The notes: generated by a model not told the origin, from the sequence alone. A DNA stretch of 64,000 nt from Ferrimonas sp. YFM (GCF_030296015.1 NZ_AP027368.1:1674001-1738000), one strand, 5' to 3'. Positions 26,259 to 35,141 are shown, counted from the first letter of the stretch. Numbers and translations: made by a program.

Positions 26259-26778
26259 GATCACCGTCGAGCCCTATAGCCTGGACTGGCCGGAAAGGTT
26301 TCAGCAAGAAGCCGGCAAGATAAGCGACCTGCTGCGACTGGAAGGCGCCAGGTTGCATCATATCGGCAGTACAGCGGTCCCCGGGCTGGCGGCCAAGCCG
26401 GTGATCGACATGCTGATGCAGGTGCCCTCTCTTGCCGAGCTGGATGCGGTCAGCCCCAGGCTGGAGGCGCTGGGTTATCTGGCCAAGGGGGAGTTTGGCA
26501 TCGGCGGGCGGCGTTACTTTCAAAAGGGCGGGGCACAGCGCACCCATCACCTGCACTGCTATCAAGCAGGTAGTCTGGAGATTCGCCGTCACCTGGCGTT
26601 TCGGGATTACCTGCGGGCTCACCCGGATGTGGCCAGAGCCTATGGCGACATCAAGCTGGAGGGAGCGGCGCTGTGTCAACACGACATCCAGCGCTACATG
26701 GCCCATAAGAACGACTTTATCCAATGCCATGAAGCCCTGGCGCTCACCTGGTATGACTCGGTCGGCTCACGGGATTAG
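26245..26778 (+). CDS. GrpB/UPF0157 family protein
   Basis: 177 residues. The family signature is complete: VEPYSLDWPERFQQE, HHIGSTAVPGLAAKPVIDMLM and HHLHCY. GrpB proteins have a nucleotidyltransferase-like fold and are sometimes fused to dephospho-CoA kinase; the reaction is unsettled. It overlaps the previous gene by 14 bases. Last plus-strand gene of the block. Confidence 0.92.
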   Translation: MASREITVEPYSLDWPERFQQEAGKISDLLRLEGARLHHIGSTAVPGLAAKPVIDMLMQVPSLAELDAVSPRLEALGYLAKGEFGIGGRRYFQKGGAQRTHHLHCYQAGSLEIRRHLAFRDYLRAHPDVARAYGDIKLEGAALCQHDIQRYMAHKNDFIQCHEALALTWYDSVGSRD

Positions 26779-26792
26779 CCTGGTTTTGGCTG

Positions 26793-27614
26793 TCAGAACC
26801 GCTCCTTGATAAAGGGGTAATCGGCGATGGACGCCCTGTCGTCGTACTCCCCGTTGAGCAGGCGTTTACCCAGTTTCACCTTGTCTCTGTCCACCTCTTC
26901 ATAGGGGAATTGGCTGAGGAAGTGGGAGATGCAGTTGAGCCGGGCACGCTTCTTGTCGTCGGAGCGGACGATGTGCCAGGGGGCGTGCTTGTTGTGGGTG
27001 GCGGCGAACATGGCGTCGCGGGCCCGGGAGTATTCGTACCAGCGGTGGTAGGACTCCAGGTCCATGGGGCTCAGCTTCCAGGTTTTTCTGGGGTCTTTGA
27101 TGCGGGCCTTAAAGCGGCGCTCCTGCTCCTCCATGCTGATCTCAAACCAGTACTTGATGAGGATGATCCCCGAGTCGGCGATGGCGCGCTCGAAGATGGG
27201 GGTGTACTTCAGGAAGGTTTCGTACTGCTCCTGGGTGCAGAACTCCATGACCCGTTCCACCCCGGCGCGGTTGTACCAGCTGCGGTCAAACAGCACTACT
27301 TCGCCGGCGGCGGGGAAGTGGGGAACGTAGCGCTGGGCAAACCATTCGCTCTTTTCCCGCTCGGTGGGGGCGGGCAGGGCCACCACCCTGAATACCCTGG
27401 GGCTGACCCGGTCGGTGAAGCGCTTGATGGCACCCCCTTTGCCTGCGGCGTCGCGCCCCTCGAACACCACCACCACTTTGAGCCCCTTCTCCTTGATCCA
27501 GTACTGAAGCTTCACCAGCTCGGCGTGCAGCAGATACAACTCCTCTTCGTACTCCTCCTGGTTCATCTTGGGTTTGCTGTCCCGGGCTCTGCCGGTCTCT
27601 TTCTCCGTGGCCAT
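26793..27614 (-). CDS. ppk2: Polyphosphate kinase 2
   Basis: 273 residues. Walker A GRDAAGKGG (53-61), Walker B-type LFDRSWYNRAGVERV and the lid region FKARIKDPRKTWKLSPMD identify a class I PPK2. It transfers phosphate from polyphosphate to nucleoside diphosphates, regenerating ATP or GTP. Cytoplasmic. It faces the HAD phosphatase gene across a 163-base divergent promoter region. Confidence 0.96.
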   Translation of the reverse strand: MATEKETGRARDSKPKMNQEEYEEELYLLHAELVKLQYWIKEKGLKVVVVFEGRDAAGKGGAIKRFTDRVSPRVFRVVALPAPTEREKSEWFAQRYVPHFPAAGEVVLFDRSWYNRAGVERVMEFCTQEQYETFLKYTPIFERAIADSGIILIKYWFEISMEEQERRFKARIKDPRKTWKLSPMDLESYHRWYEYSRARDAMFAATHNKHAPWHIVRSDDKKRARLNCISHFLSQFPYEEVDRDKVKLGKRLLNGEYDDRASIADYPFIKERF

Positions 27615-27777
27615 GATGGTTGTCCTTATCCTGTCTGGGTATCTGCAGCGCTTTCCTACGCCAACCTATTGAGATTAAACCTTAACCTGCTCGTTTTTCC
27701 ACCCCTGTCCGGCCTTGCCTGTGGCCGGTGCATATACTCATAGGACTGTTTGCCGAGGTGGCTCCGGGGAGGCGTTT

Positions 27778-28536
27778 ATGGTCAAGGGACTGTTTTTCGA
27801 CATCAGCGGCGTGCTGTATGACGGCCATCAAGCCATCGACGGTGCCGTGGAGGCGGTGGCCAGGGCTCAGGCCAGTCATTTGCAGGTACGCTTTCTCACC
27901 AACACTTCGCGCAAGACTCGGATCAAGGTGTTTGACGATCTGATCAAGCTGGGTTTTGAGTTGCAGCTGGAGCAGATCATCACCGCCCCTTCAGCCGCCA
28001 AGGCGATGATTCAGGAAAAGGGCTGGCGGCCTTTCTGCCTGGTTCACAGTCAAGTGATGGATGAGTTCAAAGATTTGCCACAGGATGACCCCAACGCGGT
28101 GTTGCTGGCAGATGCGGCAGAGGGCTTTAGCTATCAGGCCCTGAACCGGGCGTTCCGCCTCTGTCTGGAAGGGGCGCCTCTGCTGGGCATTGGCATGAAC
28201 CGTTACTTTAAGCTCGACGGCCAGATGCACCTGGATGCGGGTCCCTTTATTCGAGCCCTGGAATACGCGGCGGGCACCCAGGCACTGATCGTCGGCAAAC
28301 CGGCTCCTGCCTTCTTCCTTCAAGGGGTCACAGAGACCAAGCTATTGCCCGGTGAGGTGATGATGGTGGGCGACGATGTTCAGGGGGATGTGGAGGGCGC
28401 CATGGGAGCAGGCCTGCAGGGGTGCCTGGTTCAGACAGGCAAATACCGAAACGGCGATGAGACTGGCTCTGACATGACCTTCCCCTGCGTTCCCTCTGTG
28501 ACCGAGGCGGTGGAGCTGGCGCTGAAGCCAACATAA
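27778..28536 (+). CDS. HAD-superfamily phosphatase, LHPP-like (TIGR01458 type)
   Basis: 252 residues from ATG 27778, with GGGGAGG just upstream. Motif I reads FFDISGVLYDG; the serine in place of the second aspartate is normal for the LHPP (phospholysine/phosphohistidine pyrophosphatase) branch. The capping region and C-terminal GKPAPAFF and MMVGDDVQGDVEGAMGAGL complete the HAD-IIA layout. Likely hydrolyses a phosphoramide or pyrophosphate; the cellular substrate is not known. Its neighbour PPK2 also handles phosphoanhydrides. Confidence 0.88.
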   Translation: MVKGLFFDISGVLYDGHQAIDGAVEAVARAQASHLQVRFLTNTSRKTRIKVFDDLIKLGFELQLEQIITAPSAAKAMIQEKGWRPFCLVHSQVMDEFKDLPQDDPNAVLLADAAEGFSYQALNRAFRLCLEGAPLLGIGMNRYFKLDGQMHLDAGPFIRALEYAAGTQALIVGKPAPAFFLQGVTETKLLPGEVMMVGDDVQGDVEGAMGAGLQGCLVQTGKYRNGDETGSDMTFPCVPSVTEAVELALKPT

Positions 28537-28561
28537 AAAAAGAGGCCGCACTGGGCGGCCT
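28535..28561 (-). terminator. Terminator of the DUF1097 gene
   Basis: On the minus strand AGGCCGC-CCAGT-GCGGCCT is followed by CTTTTTTT. The A-run on the plus strand begins inside the stop codon of the HAD gene, so the same hairpin may also serve that transcript. Confidence 0.85.
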
Positions 28562-28588
28562 GAAGATGAGAGTCAGGAGAGTTTATAG

Positions 28589-29074
28589 TTATTTGGATTC
28601 TGCTGTTTCGAGTTCAGCACGGCTCTGGTTCACTTTCTGGTGCAACCAGAGGCCAGTAGATTTCATCAGGAAGCCGAACAGGCCACCGACCAGCAGGGCG
28701 GGCACCACGGCCATCCAGTCGCCGCTGGCGGCAAAAGTGGCGCAGCAGCCGACAAAGGTGCCGGGAATGTAACCCAGCCAGCTCTGCTTGGCTTGAACAC
28801 ACATCAGGGTGGCGACCACACCAGTTATCACATAACCCACCACTTCGATTCCGGCGATTGTGGAGAGCTGGATGATCACCATGGCCCAGAACACACCACT
28901 CATATTGGTGATCATGCTGGTTGCCAGCCCTTTGACGCCATCCTGGGGGGAGGCGAAGTAGCTGGTACAGCCAAGAAAGCCGGCCCAGGTCAGCAGACCC
29001 AGGGTCACGGACACCCAGCCCCACAGGGCGGACAGGATCCCGGTTGTGATTGCGATGGCCACCAATACAGACAT
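28589..29074 (-). CDS. DUF1097 membrane protein (YcdZ-like)
   Basis: 161 residues, with about five hydrophobic segments and the pattern TSYFASPQDGVKGLATSMITNMSGVFW typical of DUF1097. An inner-membrane protein of unknown function. A near-consensus CRP site lies 63 bases upstream of the start, so catabolite control is likely. Confidence 0.85.
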   Translation of the reverse strand: MSVLVAIAITTGILSALWGWVSVTLGLLTWAGFLGCTSYFASPQDGVKGLATSMITNMSGVFWAMVIIQLSTIAGIEVVGYVITGVVATLMCVQAKQSWLGYIPGTFVGCCATFAASGDWMAVVPALLVGGLFGFLMKSTGLWLHQKVNQSRAELETAESK

Positions 29075-29136
29075 GAAAGTTCACTACCTTTATCTAGGAA
29101 AGGTAACGCAGTGTAGCGAACCGGGTTCCATTTGCT

Positions 29137-29152
29137 AGTGATCGCGATCACA
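29137..29152 (-). promoter_or_regulatory. CRP-cAMP binding site
   Basis: TGTGATCGCGATCACT on the minus strand matches TGTGA-N6-TCACA in nine of ten conserved positions and is nearly palindromic. It lies between the DUF1097 gene (start 29074) and the repeat-protein gene (start 29377). Confidence 0.75.
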
Positions 29153-29376
29153 TTAACTCCCCTTTGTAGCGTTTTTTTGATCCAAGTATTGGTGCTTGTG
29201 TGACTTTGGTGAAAAAAAATTACATAGGTCGCAGAGGCTTATGACCTGCGCCCTCCTTGCTGACTCACGAGCCCTTTGGGCCTGTGAAGAACACCGATGT
29301 GTGAACCTGGATCGGAAACAAAATCCCCGTCGATGTTAAAATGCTGTTAGTTAATCAATGGGTTAAAGGGGAATCT

Positions 29377-30396
29377 ATGAGGCTACATTTGGCACTGCTG
29401 TTGTCTCTGTCGGTCAGCAGCTTGGCTGGAATTGCGTCGGCAGCCGATGATGGCATCGCACCCTTGGAGAAGCCGACGACCCAAGTATTCAACAATAAGC
29501 GCGACTTCAATCAAGAGCAGGTCGTGTATAAAAACAAATTCTGGCGCTGCAGTCGTTATCGTTCTGATGGAAGTTGCGTGTCGGTGGAGGAGGTGCCCGA
29601 GGATGAGGTGACCCTCTTCGATGAATCTAAGAAGGCCAGCAAGACGTCCAAAAGGGGCAACTACAAGATTGAGAACCCGGATGACACCCCTTGTGCCTGT
29701 GTGTTCAACAACAAGCGGATGTGGAACCCTGAGAAGATCATCTGGAATGACCAATATTGGCGTTGTGTCCACTATCGCGACGACGGCACCTGCAGTGGCG
29801 TGGAAGTGATTCCTCCGAAGGAACTGGAGTTGATGAAGCAGGCGGAGGAGGCTAAGAAAGCCAAGGAGCTGGCCAGCCAGGATAAACCCATCCCTGCGGT
29901 GTTCCATAAGAAGAACCGTATGTGGACGCCCGAGAAGGTACGCTTTAAAGAAAAGGAGTGGCAGTGCGCCTCCTACAGCGACGACGGGCTCTGCCTGGCT
30001 GTGGAGGAGGTGGTTGAACAGCCCGACCCTCTGGAGTTTGGCGGCGTTACCTTTGCCGGTCTGGACCGTCTCTACAGCTGCGAAGCCTTCGGCGATAAAC
30101 AGCTACGCAACAAGCTGACCCTGGCTGAGTTTAATCGTTTCCTGGCTTTGGCTAAGGAGCGGAAGATGTGGAATGACACCGACATCAAGGCGATTCAGAC
30201 CGGGGAGATCTTGGTGGGAATGAGCTCCTGTGGTGCGGTGTCCCTGATGGGCTATGCCAAAAATGGCGGCGGTTACATCAACGATGAAGGTGAACAGGAG
30301 GGCTGGGCCGAGTACGAATACCGCAGCGCCATGATCATGGTGGATTATCACAATCACATCATTACCAATTTCCAAGTTCTGGGAGAGATGCAGTGA
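29377..30396 (+). CDS. Secreted protein with a threefold WRC repeat
   Basis: 339 residues from ATG 29377 (AAAGGGGAATCT upstream). The signal peptide ends at about IASAADD. Three copies of a 40-residue unit follow: VFNNKRDFNQEQ...FWRCSRYRSDGSCVSVEE, VFNNKRMWNPEK...YWRCVHYRDDGTCSGVEV, and VFHKKNRMWTPEK...EWQCASYSDDGLCLAVEE, each with two cysteines that could form a disulfide. A C-terminal domain of about 120 residues without repeats follows. Charged linkers separate the units. No known family is recognised; periplasmic or secreted. Confidence 0.8.
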   Translation: MRLHLALLLSLSVSSLAGIASAADDGIAPLEKPTTQVFNNKRDFNQEQVVYKNKFWRCSRYRSDGSCVSVEEVPEDEVTLFDESKKASKTSKRGNYKIENPDDTPCACVFNNKRMWNPEKIIWNDQYWRCVHYRDDGTCSGVEVIPPKELELMKQAEEAKKAKELASQDKPIPAVFHKKNRMWTPEKVRFKEKEWQCASYSDDGLCLAVEEVVEQPDPLEFGGVTFAGLDRLYSCEAFGDKQLRNKLTLAEFNRFLALAKERKMWNDTDIKAIQTGEILVGMSSCGAVSLMGYAKNGGGYINDEGEQEGWAEYEYRSAMIMVDYHNHIITNFQVLGEMQ

Positions 30397-30412
30397 AGCA
30401 AGGGGCCTTTTT

Positions 30413-30820
30413 GTGAGCCATAGAGTAGTGGCCAAGGCTCTGGTGCCTTGCGATTGTAACAATGAGGGAATGATCCGGGTGGATCTGCTGGAACACGGTG
30501 TCACCCTGGATTGTTATTATCTGGGCAGCGAAGAGCAGATAGGCCAGGCATTTCCCCTGGAGCAGGAGCGCCGAGCCCGCCTGACTCTGTGGCACGGGGA
30601 AGTGGTTCCCACCGAGGCGCGGGAGCGCTCCCTCGACAAGGCCATTACCGGGGTCTATTTGGGTGCCAGGCTCAACAGTGACGGTGATGTGGAGTACCTC
30701 ATCGATTCTCTGATACCGGTTAAAACTGACAATGAGCTGGGTGATTTTCAGATCCCCGCCGCGGAAGGGGACTGGGTTCAGTGTCGGGGTCAGTGGGTGA
30801 TCGATCTCTGTGACTATTGA
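30413..30820 (+). CDS. Hypothetical soluble protein
   Basis: 135 residues from GTG 30413, AAGGGG upstream. Cytoplasmic by appearance, acidic, with cysteines near the N-terminus (PCDCNNEG). No family is recognised. It starts 17 bases after the repeat-protein gene, suggesting a shared transcript. Confidence 0.6.
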   Translation: MSHRVVAKALVPCDCNNEGMIRVDLLEHGVTLDCYYLGSEEQIGQAFPLEQERRARLTLWHGEVVPTEARERSLDKAITGVYLGARLNSDGDVEYLIDSLIPVKTDNELGDFQIPAAEGDWVQCRGQWVIDLCDY

Positions 30821-31211
30821 TCTGTTAAGACCCGTGGTGTTTGGCCTGGCCCTGCTGGGCTCGCCTGCAGTGCTGGCGGACTGGTCCTGCACCAATGATT
30901 TTGAGTCCGGCTGCAGCGGTGACGGATGTGTCCTGCTCCAGGGGGAGGACTTTACCCCGTTAAGCATTAGCGTATCGGACGCTGGCACCCTGAGCGTGTG
31001 CGCCTACAGTGGCTGCTGGGAAGGAGAGGGCAGGGTGTTGGCACGCTCGCCTTTTCTGGTGGTGTTGGGGGAGCAGCTCAAGTGGAACCATCCCGGTCAG
31101 GATAATCCGGTGGATCTGCTGCTCAGCATCAACCTTGCTAAGAGCACGGGGGCGCTGAGCTCTCCCCATTTCGATCAGCCCCTGTACTGCTCCGGGGGCT
31201 CCCGCCCCTAG
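30810..31211 (+). CDS. Hypothetical exported cysteine-rich protein
   Basis: 133 residues from GTG 30810, overlapping the previous gene by 11 bases. The signal peptide (VVFGLALLGSPAVLA) precedes a small domain with six cysteines (WSCTNDFESGCSGDGC, VCAYSGCW, YC), suggesting disulfides in the periplasm. Not recognised. It converges on rsuA, sharing four bases at the stop codons. Confidence 0.65.
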   Translation: MTIDLLRPVVFGLALLGSPAVLADWSCTNDFESGCSGDGCVLLQGEDFTPLSISVSDAGTLSVCAYSGCWEGEGRVLARSPFLVVLGEQLKWNHPGQDNPVDLLLSINLAKSTGALSSPHFDQPLYCSGGSRP

Positions 31212-31909
31212 ATTCCCTCGATCTCCTGCCGGGACAGGGGCCGGCACTGGCCCTCGGCCAGCTCTGAATCCAGGACAAGGTTGCCCATCCGCTCCCGGTG
31301 CAGAGCCACCACAGGGTTGTGATACAGCGCAAACATCCTTTTTACCTGATGATGCATCCCCTCATAGATGGTCAGCCTGGCTCGGGTATCCGACAGCAGC
31401 TGCATTTGGGCCGGCGCCGTGGTCACGCCCTCCTTGTCAAACCATACGCCTTGAGCAAAGCGTTCAACCGCTTCCGGCGGGATGGGGTGCTCCGTGGTCA
31501 CCAGGTAGGTTTTGGGGATCTTCTGCTCGGGACGGGTCAACGCCTTGGACCAGGCGCCGTCGTTGGTCAGCAGCAGCAGGCCGGTGGTGGCCCGGTCCAG
31601 GCGCCCCGCCAGGTGAAGGTCACTGCTATCCAGATGGGGGTACTGGGCCTCAATCAATTCGATGACGGTGGTGTGCTCCCTGTCCTTGGTGGCACTGAGC
31701 ACCCCGGCCGGTTTGTGCATCAGCAGGTAGAGCGGGGTGTCGTGGGCCAGCGGCCTGCCTTCCACCTGGATGCGGCTGAAGCGGTTGACCAGGGTTTCCC
31801 CCTGTTTGCAGGGGGCGTCATCCAGGGTTATCTGATCACACTCCAGCCACTGCTTCACCTGCTTGTTGCTCACTCTCAGGGTTTTACTGAGGTATCTGTC
31901 CAGTCGCAT
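31208..31909 (-). CDS. rsuA: 16S rRNA pseudouridine(516) synthase
   Basis: 233 residues from ATG 31909 (MRLDRYLSKTLRVSN); ATG 31921 would add four. An N-terminal S4 RNA-binding domain is followed by the pseudouridine synthase domain with the catalytic aspartate in GRLDRATTGLLLLTNDG. It isomerises U516 of 16S rRNA. Related RluE/RluF-type enzymes share the motif, but length and the S4 start fit RsuA. Confidence 0.93.
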   Translation of the reverse strand: MRLDRYLSKTLRVSNKQVKQWLECDQITLDDAPCKQGETLVNRFSRIQVEGRPLAHDTPLYLLMHKPAGVLSATKDREHTTVIELIEAQYPHLDSSDLHLAGRLDRATTGLLLLTNDGAWSKALTRPEQKIPKTYLVTTEHPIPPEAVERFAQGVWFDKEGVTTAPAQMQLLSDTRARLTIYEGMHHQVKRMFALYHNPVVALHRERMGNLVLDSELAEGQCRPLSRQEIEGI

Positions 31910-32064
31910 CGTTGACTCCAATTAGGGGCGGACAATGGTACACCCAAGGGAAAAAACGCCCAAATGGATTGATCCGGATCAGGGTTGATTGACCTATCCC
32001 CCGGACGGGGGATGAACCTGTTTTTCCTTCTGAGTATCAATGGGGTGACTAGCAGGAGGTAAGT

Positions 32065-33606
32065 ATGAAAACACAACATGGATTCAACCAATTTCTGATA
32101 CTGGCCGCCGCCGCAGCCCTGATGGGCGGATGTGGCAGCGATTCCGATTCCGACCCCAAGCCCCCAATTGAGCCCGATGTGCTGACCGGGGTGTTTGTGG
32201 ACAGCCCCGTAGGCGGACTGACTTTCACCACAGACACCCAGAACGGCACCACCAATGCCGCCGGCGAGTTCCAATATGTCTCCGGGGAGCAGGTGCAGTT
32301 CAGCCTGGGGGGCACCCAGTTCCCGGCGGTGGCCGGTGGCGAGCAGGTGACCCCGCTCGACCTGTTTGATACGGACGACCCCACCACCCAGGCGGTGGTG
32401 AACACCTTGAGGTTGCTGCAATCTCTGGATGAAGACGGCAACCCGGACAACGGCATCAGCATTCCCGCAGCAGTGGTCACCGCACTGGGTGAGGTGACCA
32501 TAGACGTGACCGGTGAGCAGTTTGAGACTCAGATGACCGGCGCCATGGAGACCGCGGGCCTGGATGTCGAAGATCTGGTCAGCGAGGAGGAAGCCCTCGA
32601 CCACTTCGATGAAACCGTCAACCCGGGCTTCAGCGACATGGACCTGAACGGCAAGTGGGTCTCCATGGAGTGGCTGACGCCCAGATACGGCTTCTATAAC
32701 GCCGACTACATGGATTACCGCCTGGCCAACTGGGCCATCGCCGACGCCACCCTGACCGTGGATGAGTTCACCTTGAGCGGTGAGAAGTACGATCAGGAGA
32801 GCTACGCCGTCGCCATCGATGCCAAGGGTAAGATTCAGTTTGAAGACGATGAAGAGCTTGCGCAGATGGACACCGGCGAGCAGATGCTGCTTTGGTATGC
32901 CGGCGAAGAGGAGCGTCAGCGCATCGCCGTGGCCCTGAAGCGGGCCGAGTCCTATGAGCTGGCCGACCTTCAGGGCGAATGGTTCATCGGCAGCCTGTAT
33001 ACCCCGGCTCACAAGGTCGGAGACCCTGCCCAGTACGGTTTCGGTGTCTATCACCTGGATATCGATGACCAGGGCGCAGTGGACTTCCGCGACCTGGGCG
33101 GCACAGATAACGACGCCACCGACCAGTTCACCTTCGGGCTGGATGCCACCGGCCGGGTACTGGATGAGGAGGAAGGCTACATCCAACTGTCCGCCAATAA
33201 GGACGTCATCATGCAGGTGGCGGTATGGGATGAGGTTGAACAGGAACTGATGCTGGGTGTGAAGCAGCCTGAACAGCTGATTCTGGCGGGCCTGGAAGGC
33301 CGCTGGTACAGCGTCACCATCAATGTACCTGCGTCCGAGAACAACGCCTACGCCTTCAACTACAGCCTGGATGAGGTGGTGTTTGACGCCGAGGGCAACA
33401 GCAGCTGGTATCAGAAGGCCACAGACGACCCACAAGCGGACCTGGAGATTGTCGATACCATGAAACTGACCCTGGCCGACGGCATGATCAAGGATGAGTA
33501 CAACGGCTACTGGCTGGTGAACGCCTCCTACGACGTGGCCATCAACCTCTATCCCGAGGAGGACGGTGCCTATGTGTATGCCATGCTGGTGCGTATGGAG
33601 AAATAG
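32065..33606 (+). CDS. Large surface lipoprotein with an adhesin-like N-terminal domain
   Basis: 513 residues. The lipobox is MGGC at about residue 23, followed by an Asp/Ser linker. Residues about 38-110 (LTGVFVDSPVGGLTFTTDTQNGTTNAAGEFQYV) match the carboxypeptidase-like beta domain seen in many marine gammaproteobacterial lipoproteins and adhesins. Three later segments of about 100 residues share a pattern with W-x-S and YGFGVYHLD/AYAFNYSLDEV, suggesting internal repeats. A terminator follows the stop codon. Confidence 0.8.
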   Translation: MKTQHGFNQFLILAAAAALMGGCGSDSDSDPKPPIEPDVLTGVFVDSPVGGLTFTTDTQNGTTNAAGEFQYVSGEQVQFSLGGTQFPAVAGGEQVTPLDLFDTDDPTTQAVVNTLRLLQSLDEDGNPDNGISIPAAVVTALGEVTIDVTGEQFETQMTGAMETAGLDVEDLVSEEEALDHFDETVNPGFSDMDLNGKWVSMEWLTPRYGFYNADYMDYRLANWAIADATLTVDEFTLSGEKYDQESYAVAIDAKGKIQFEDDEELAQMDTGEQMLLWYAGEEERQRIAVALKRAESYELADLQGEWFIGSLYTPAHKVGDPAQYGFGVYHLDIDDQGAVDFRDLGGTDNDATDQFTFGLDATGRVLDEEEGYIQLSANKDVIMQVAVWDEVEQELMLGVKQPEQLILAGLEGRWYSVTINVPASENNAYAFNYSLDEVVFDAEGNSSWYQKATDDPQADLEIVDTMKLTLADGMIKDEYNGYWLVNASYDVAINLYPEEDGAYVYAMLVRMEK

Positions 33607-33626
33607 TTGCGTAGTCTGCTAGTACC

Positions 33627-33664
33627 AAAGGGCGTCGGGCTTCGTGCTCCTCGCCCTTTTTTTA
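33627..33664 (+). terminator. Terminator of the lipoprotein gene
   Basis: AAAGGGCG pairs with CGCCCTTT; the strand continues in TTTTT. It lies 21 bases after the stop codon. Confidence 0.85.
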
Positions 33665-33703
33665 TCTCTGACAGTGGTGAATCAGCCTGAGAGACTGAAC
33701 TTG

Positions 33704-34216
33704 TTACCGCTTAACGTCCGGGGCAAAAAGCTCGTACTTGACCCAGTTGACTCCCTCCTCGGCAAACGCGCCGCAGCGGGTCATGCCCAGTTTGTTGATC
33801 ACCGCGTGAGAGGCCTGGTTGTCCTCCATGGCGCGGGCAACGATCCTGTCCAGTTGGTATCGCCCGAAACCAAGCTGCAGCGCTGCGATGGCGGACTCCA
33901 GTGCGTAGCCCTGGCGCCAGTGCCTGCGCATTATTCGAAAGCCGATGTCCACCTCTGCGCCTGGCTCTGCCCTTCGAAGGCCACAAAACCCCAGGTACTC
34001 TCCCGTCTCTTTCAGATACAGCGACCAGCGGCCAAAGCCGTTAAGCTGATACTGGGCGTAGTCGCTGATGAACGCCGCAACCTGGTCTTTGTTGTCAAAG
34101 GGCTTATCACCGGTGTATTTCAGTACCACCGGGTCGTTGTTCAGCTCAAAAAAGCCATCCACATCCTCCAATGAGAATCGCTGAAGGCGCAGCCTCTCTG
34201 TTTCCAACTCAGTCAT
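33704..34216 (-). CDS. GNAT acetyltransferase, RimJ/RimL type
   Basis: 170 residues from ATG 34216 (MTELETERLRLQRFSLED); the longer frame to 34282 adds an unrelated start. The family pattern is clear: ETERLRL, FGRWSLYLKETGEYLGFCGLRR, then DIGFRIMRRHWRQGYALES and ARAMEDNQASHAVINKLGM. Probably acetylates a protein N-terminus or a small amine. Confidence 0.92.
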   Translation of the reverse strand: MTELETERLRLQRFSLEDVDGFFELNNDPVVLKYTGDKPFDNKDQVAAFISDYAQYQLNGFGRWSLYLKETGEYLGFCGLRRAEPGAEVDIGFRIMRRHWRQGYALESAIAALQLGFGRYQLDRIVARAMEDNQASHAVINKLGMTRCGAFAEEGVNWVKYELFAPDVKR

Positions 34217-34303
34217 CACTATCTTCCCTGTCAGCTCTTGCCCCAAAGACACCACTAAAGCGCAACTGGTGGGCGGATTCAAGGTGAAGGGGGAGGGGCG
34301 AGT

Positions 34304-35029
34304 TCAGGCGAAGCTGGTTTCCCGCAATTGGCTGAGGAGGTGGTTTTGGTGACGGCTGCCGGTTTTGTGCAGCAGGGACTTAATCTGGCTCTTCACCGTC
34401 TCCTTGCTGACTCGCCGGTGGCGGGCAATTTCGCTGCCGTCCATCCCCTGAGCCAGCAGTTGCAGCACCTGGCATTCGGCGTGGGTGAGCCCCTCCGGCA
34501 GAGCCGCAAAGCTCAGCTGAGGATTGAGCCTGGGGGCCAGCCTCAGTTGTGCCCAGGGCAGCAGGGCGGCGCCCACACACTGCAGGGTGTGCTCAATCCC
34601 CTTGGGAAACGGCGTGCGCCGGCGATGACAGGAGAGGCCCAGCTGACGACCATTGACCAGGGGCAGCAGCAGACCCATGGAGTAACGGTAATCGAAATGA
34701 GGGGCGAAGCGTTCCAGGAAGCCACCCTCTTCGGCCTTGGGGCGGGGCAGCAGATCCTGCAGGCAGACCGCATGGCCAAATTGGTTCTGCTCGATGTAGG
34801 TGTGCAGGTAGCGGTCCTCCTGGCTGTGGCTGGCCATAAAGGCCAACGAGCGCTGGGAGAGACCGGCGGCAAAGCTTCGCGGCTGCCCGGTCTGGGGATC
34901 CACCAGAAACAGCAGGCTACTGTCCGCTTGCAGAAGCTGAGTCAGCCTGTTCAGGGCATGACACAGGGCCTCATCGCTGTCCGCCTGGCACAGTTCGTTG
35001 ATCCAGTAGTAGAGGGGCTGCCAATCCAT
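34304..35029 (-). CDS. LuxR family transcriptional regulator
   Basis: 241 residues. The C-terminal GerE-type HTH (LTHAECQVLQLLAQGMDGSEIARHRRVSKETVKSQIKSLLHKT, about residues 178-222) follows a GAF/autoinducer-domain-like part of about 160 residues (LLFLVDPQTGQPRSF). There is no phospho-acceptor receiver domain. A ligand-binding type is likely; the ligand is not determinable. Confidence 0.85.
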   Translation of the reverse strand: MDWQPLYYWINELCQADSDEALCHALNRLTQLLQADSSLLFLVDPQTGQPRSFAAGLSQRSLAFMASHSQEDRYLHTYIEQNQFGHAVCLQDLLPRPKAEEGGFLERFAPHFDYRYSMGLLLPLVNGRQLGLSCHRRRTPFPKGIEHTLQCVGAALLPWAQLRLAPRLNPQLSFAALPEGLTHAECQVLQLLAQGMDGSEIARHRRVSKETVKSQIKSLLHKTGSRHQNHLLSQLRETSFA

Positions 35030-35108
35030 AGATTCTCCTTGTCACTTAAAGTGTAAAGGACGGAAACTGCTCGGATTTTGACCTGGGTCAGGGTGTTAAT
35101 CAATTGTT

Positions 35109-35141
35109 GCGGGGAGGTGGGCACCTCCCGAAGGAGGCGCC
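35109..35141 (-). terminator. Possible terminator after the metal-efflux operon
   Basis: Two overlapping GC-rich hairpins: GGCGCCTCC-TTCG-GGAGGTGCC on the minus strand (stable UUCG-type loop) and CGGGAGGTG-CC-CACCTCCCCG. No T-run follows. Confidence 0.4.

Noticed and set aside
31876-33435. 519-codon minus-strand ORF
   Set aside because: Antisense to the large lipoprotein gene, which has a proper lipobox and terminator.
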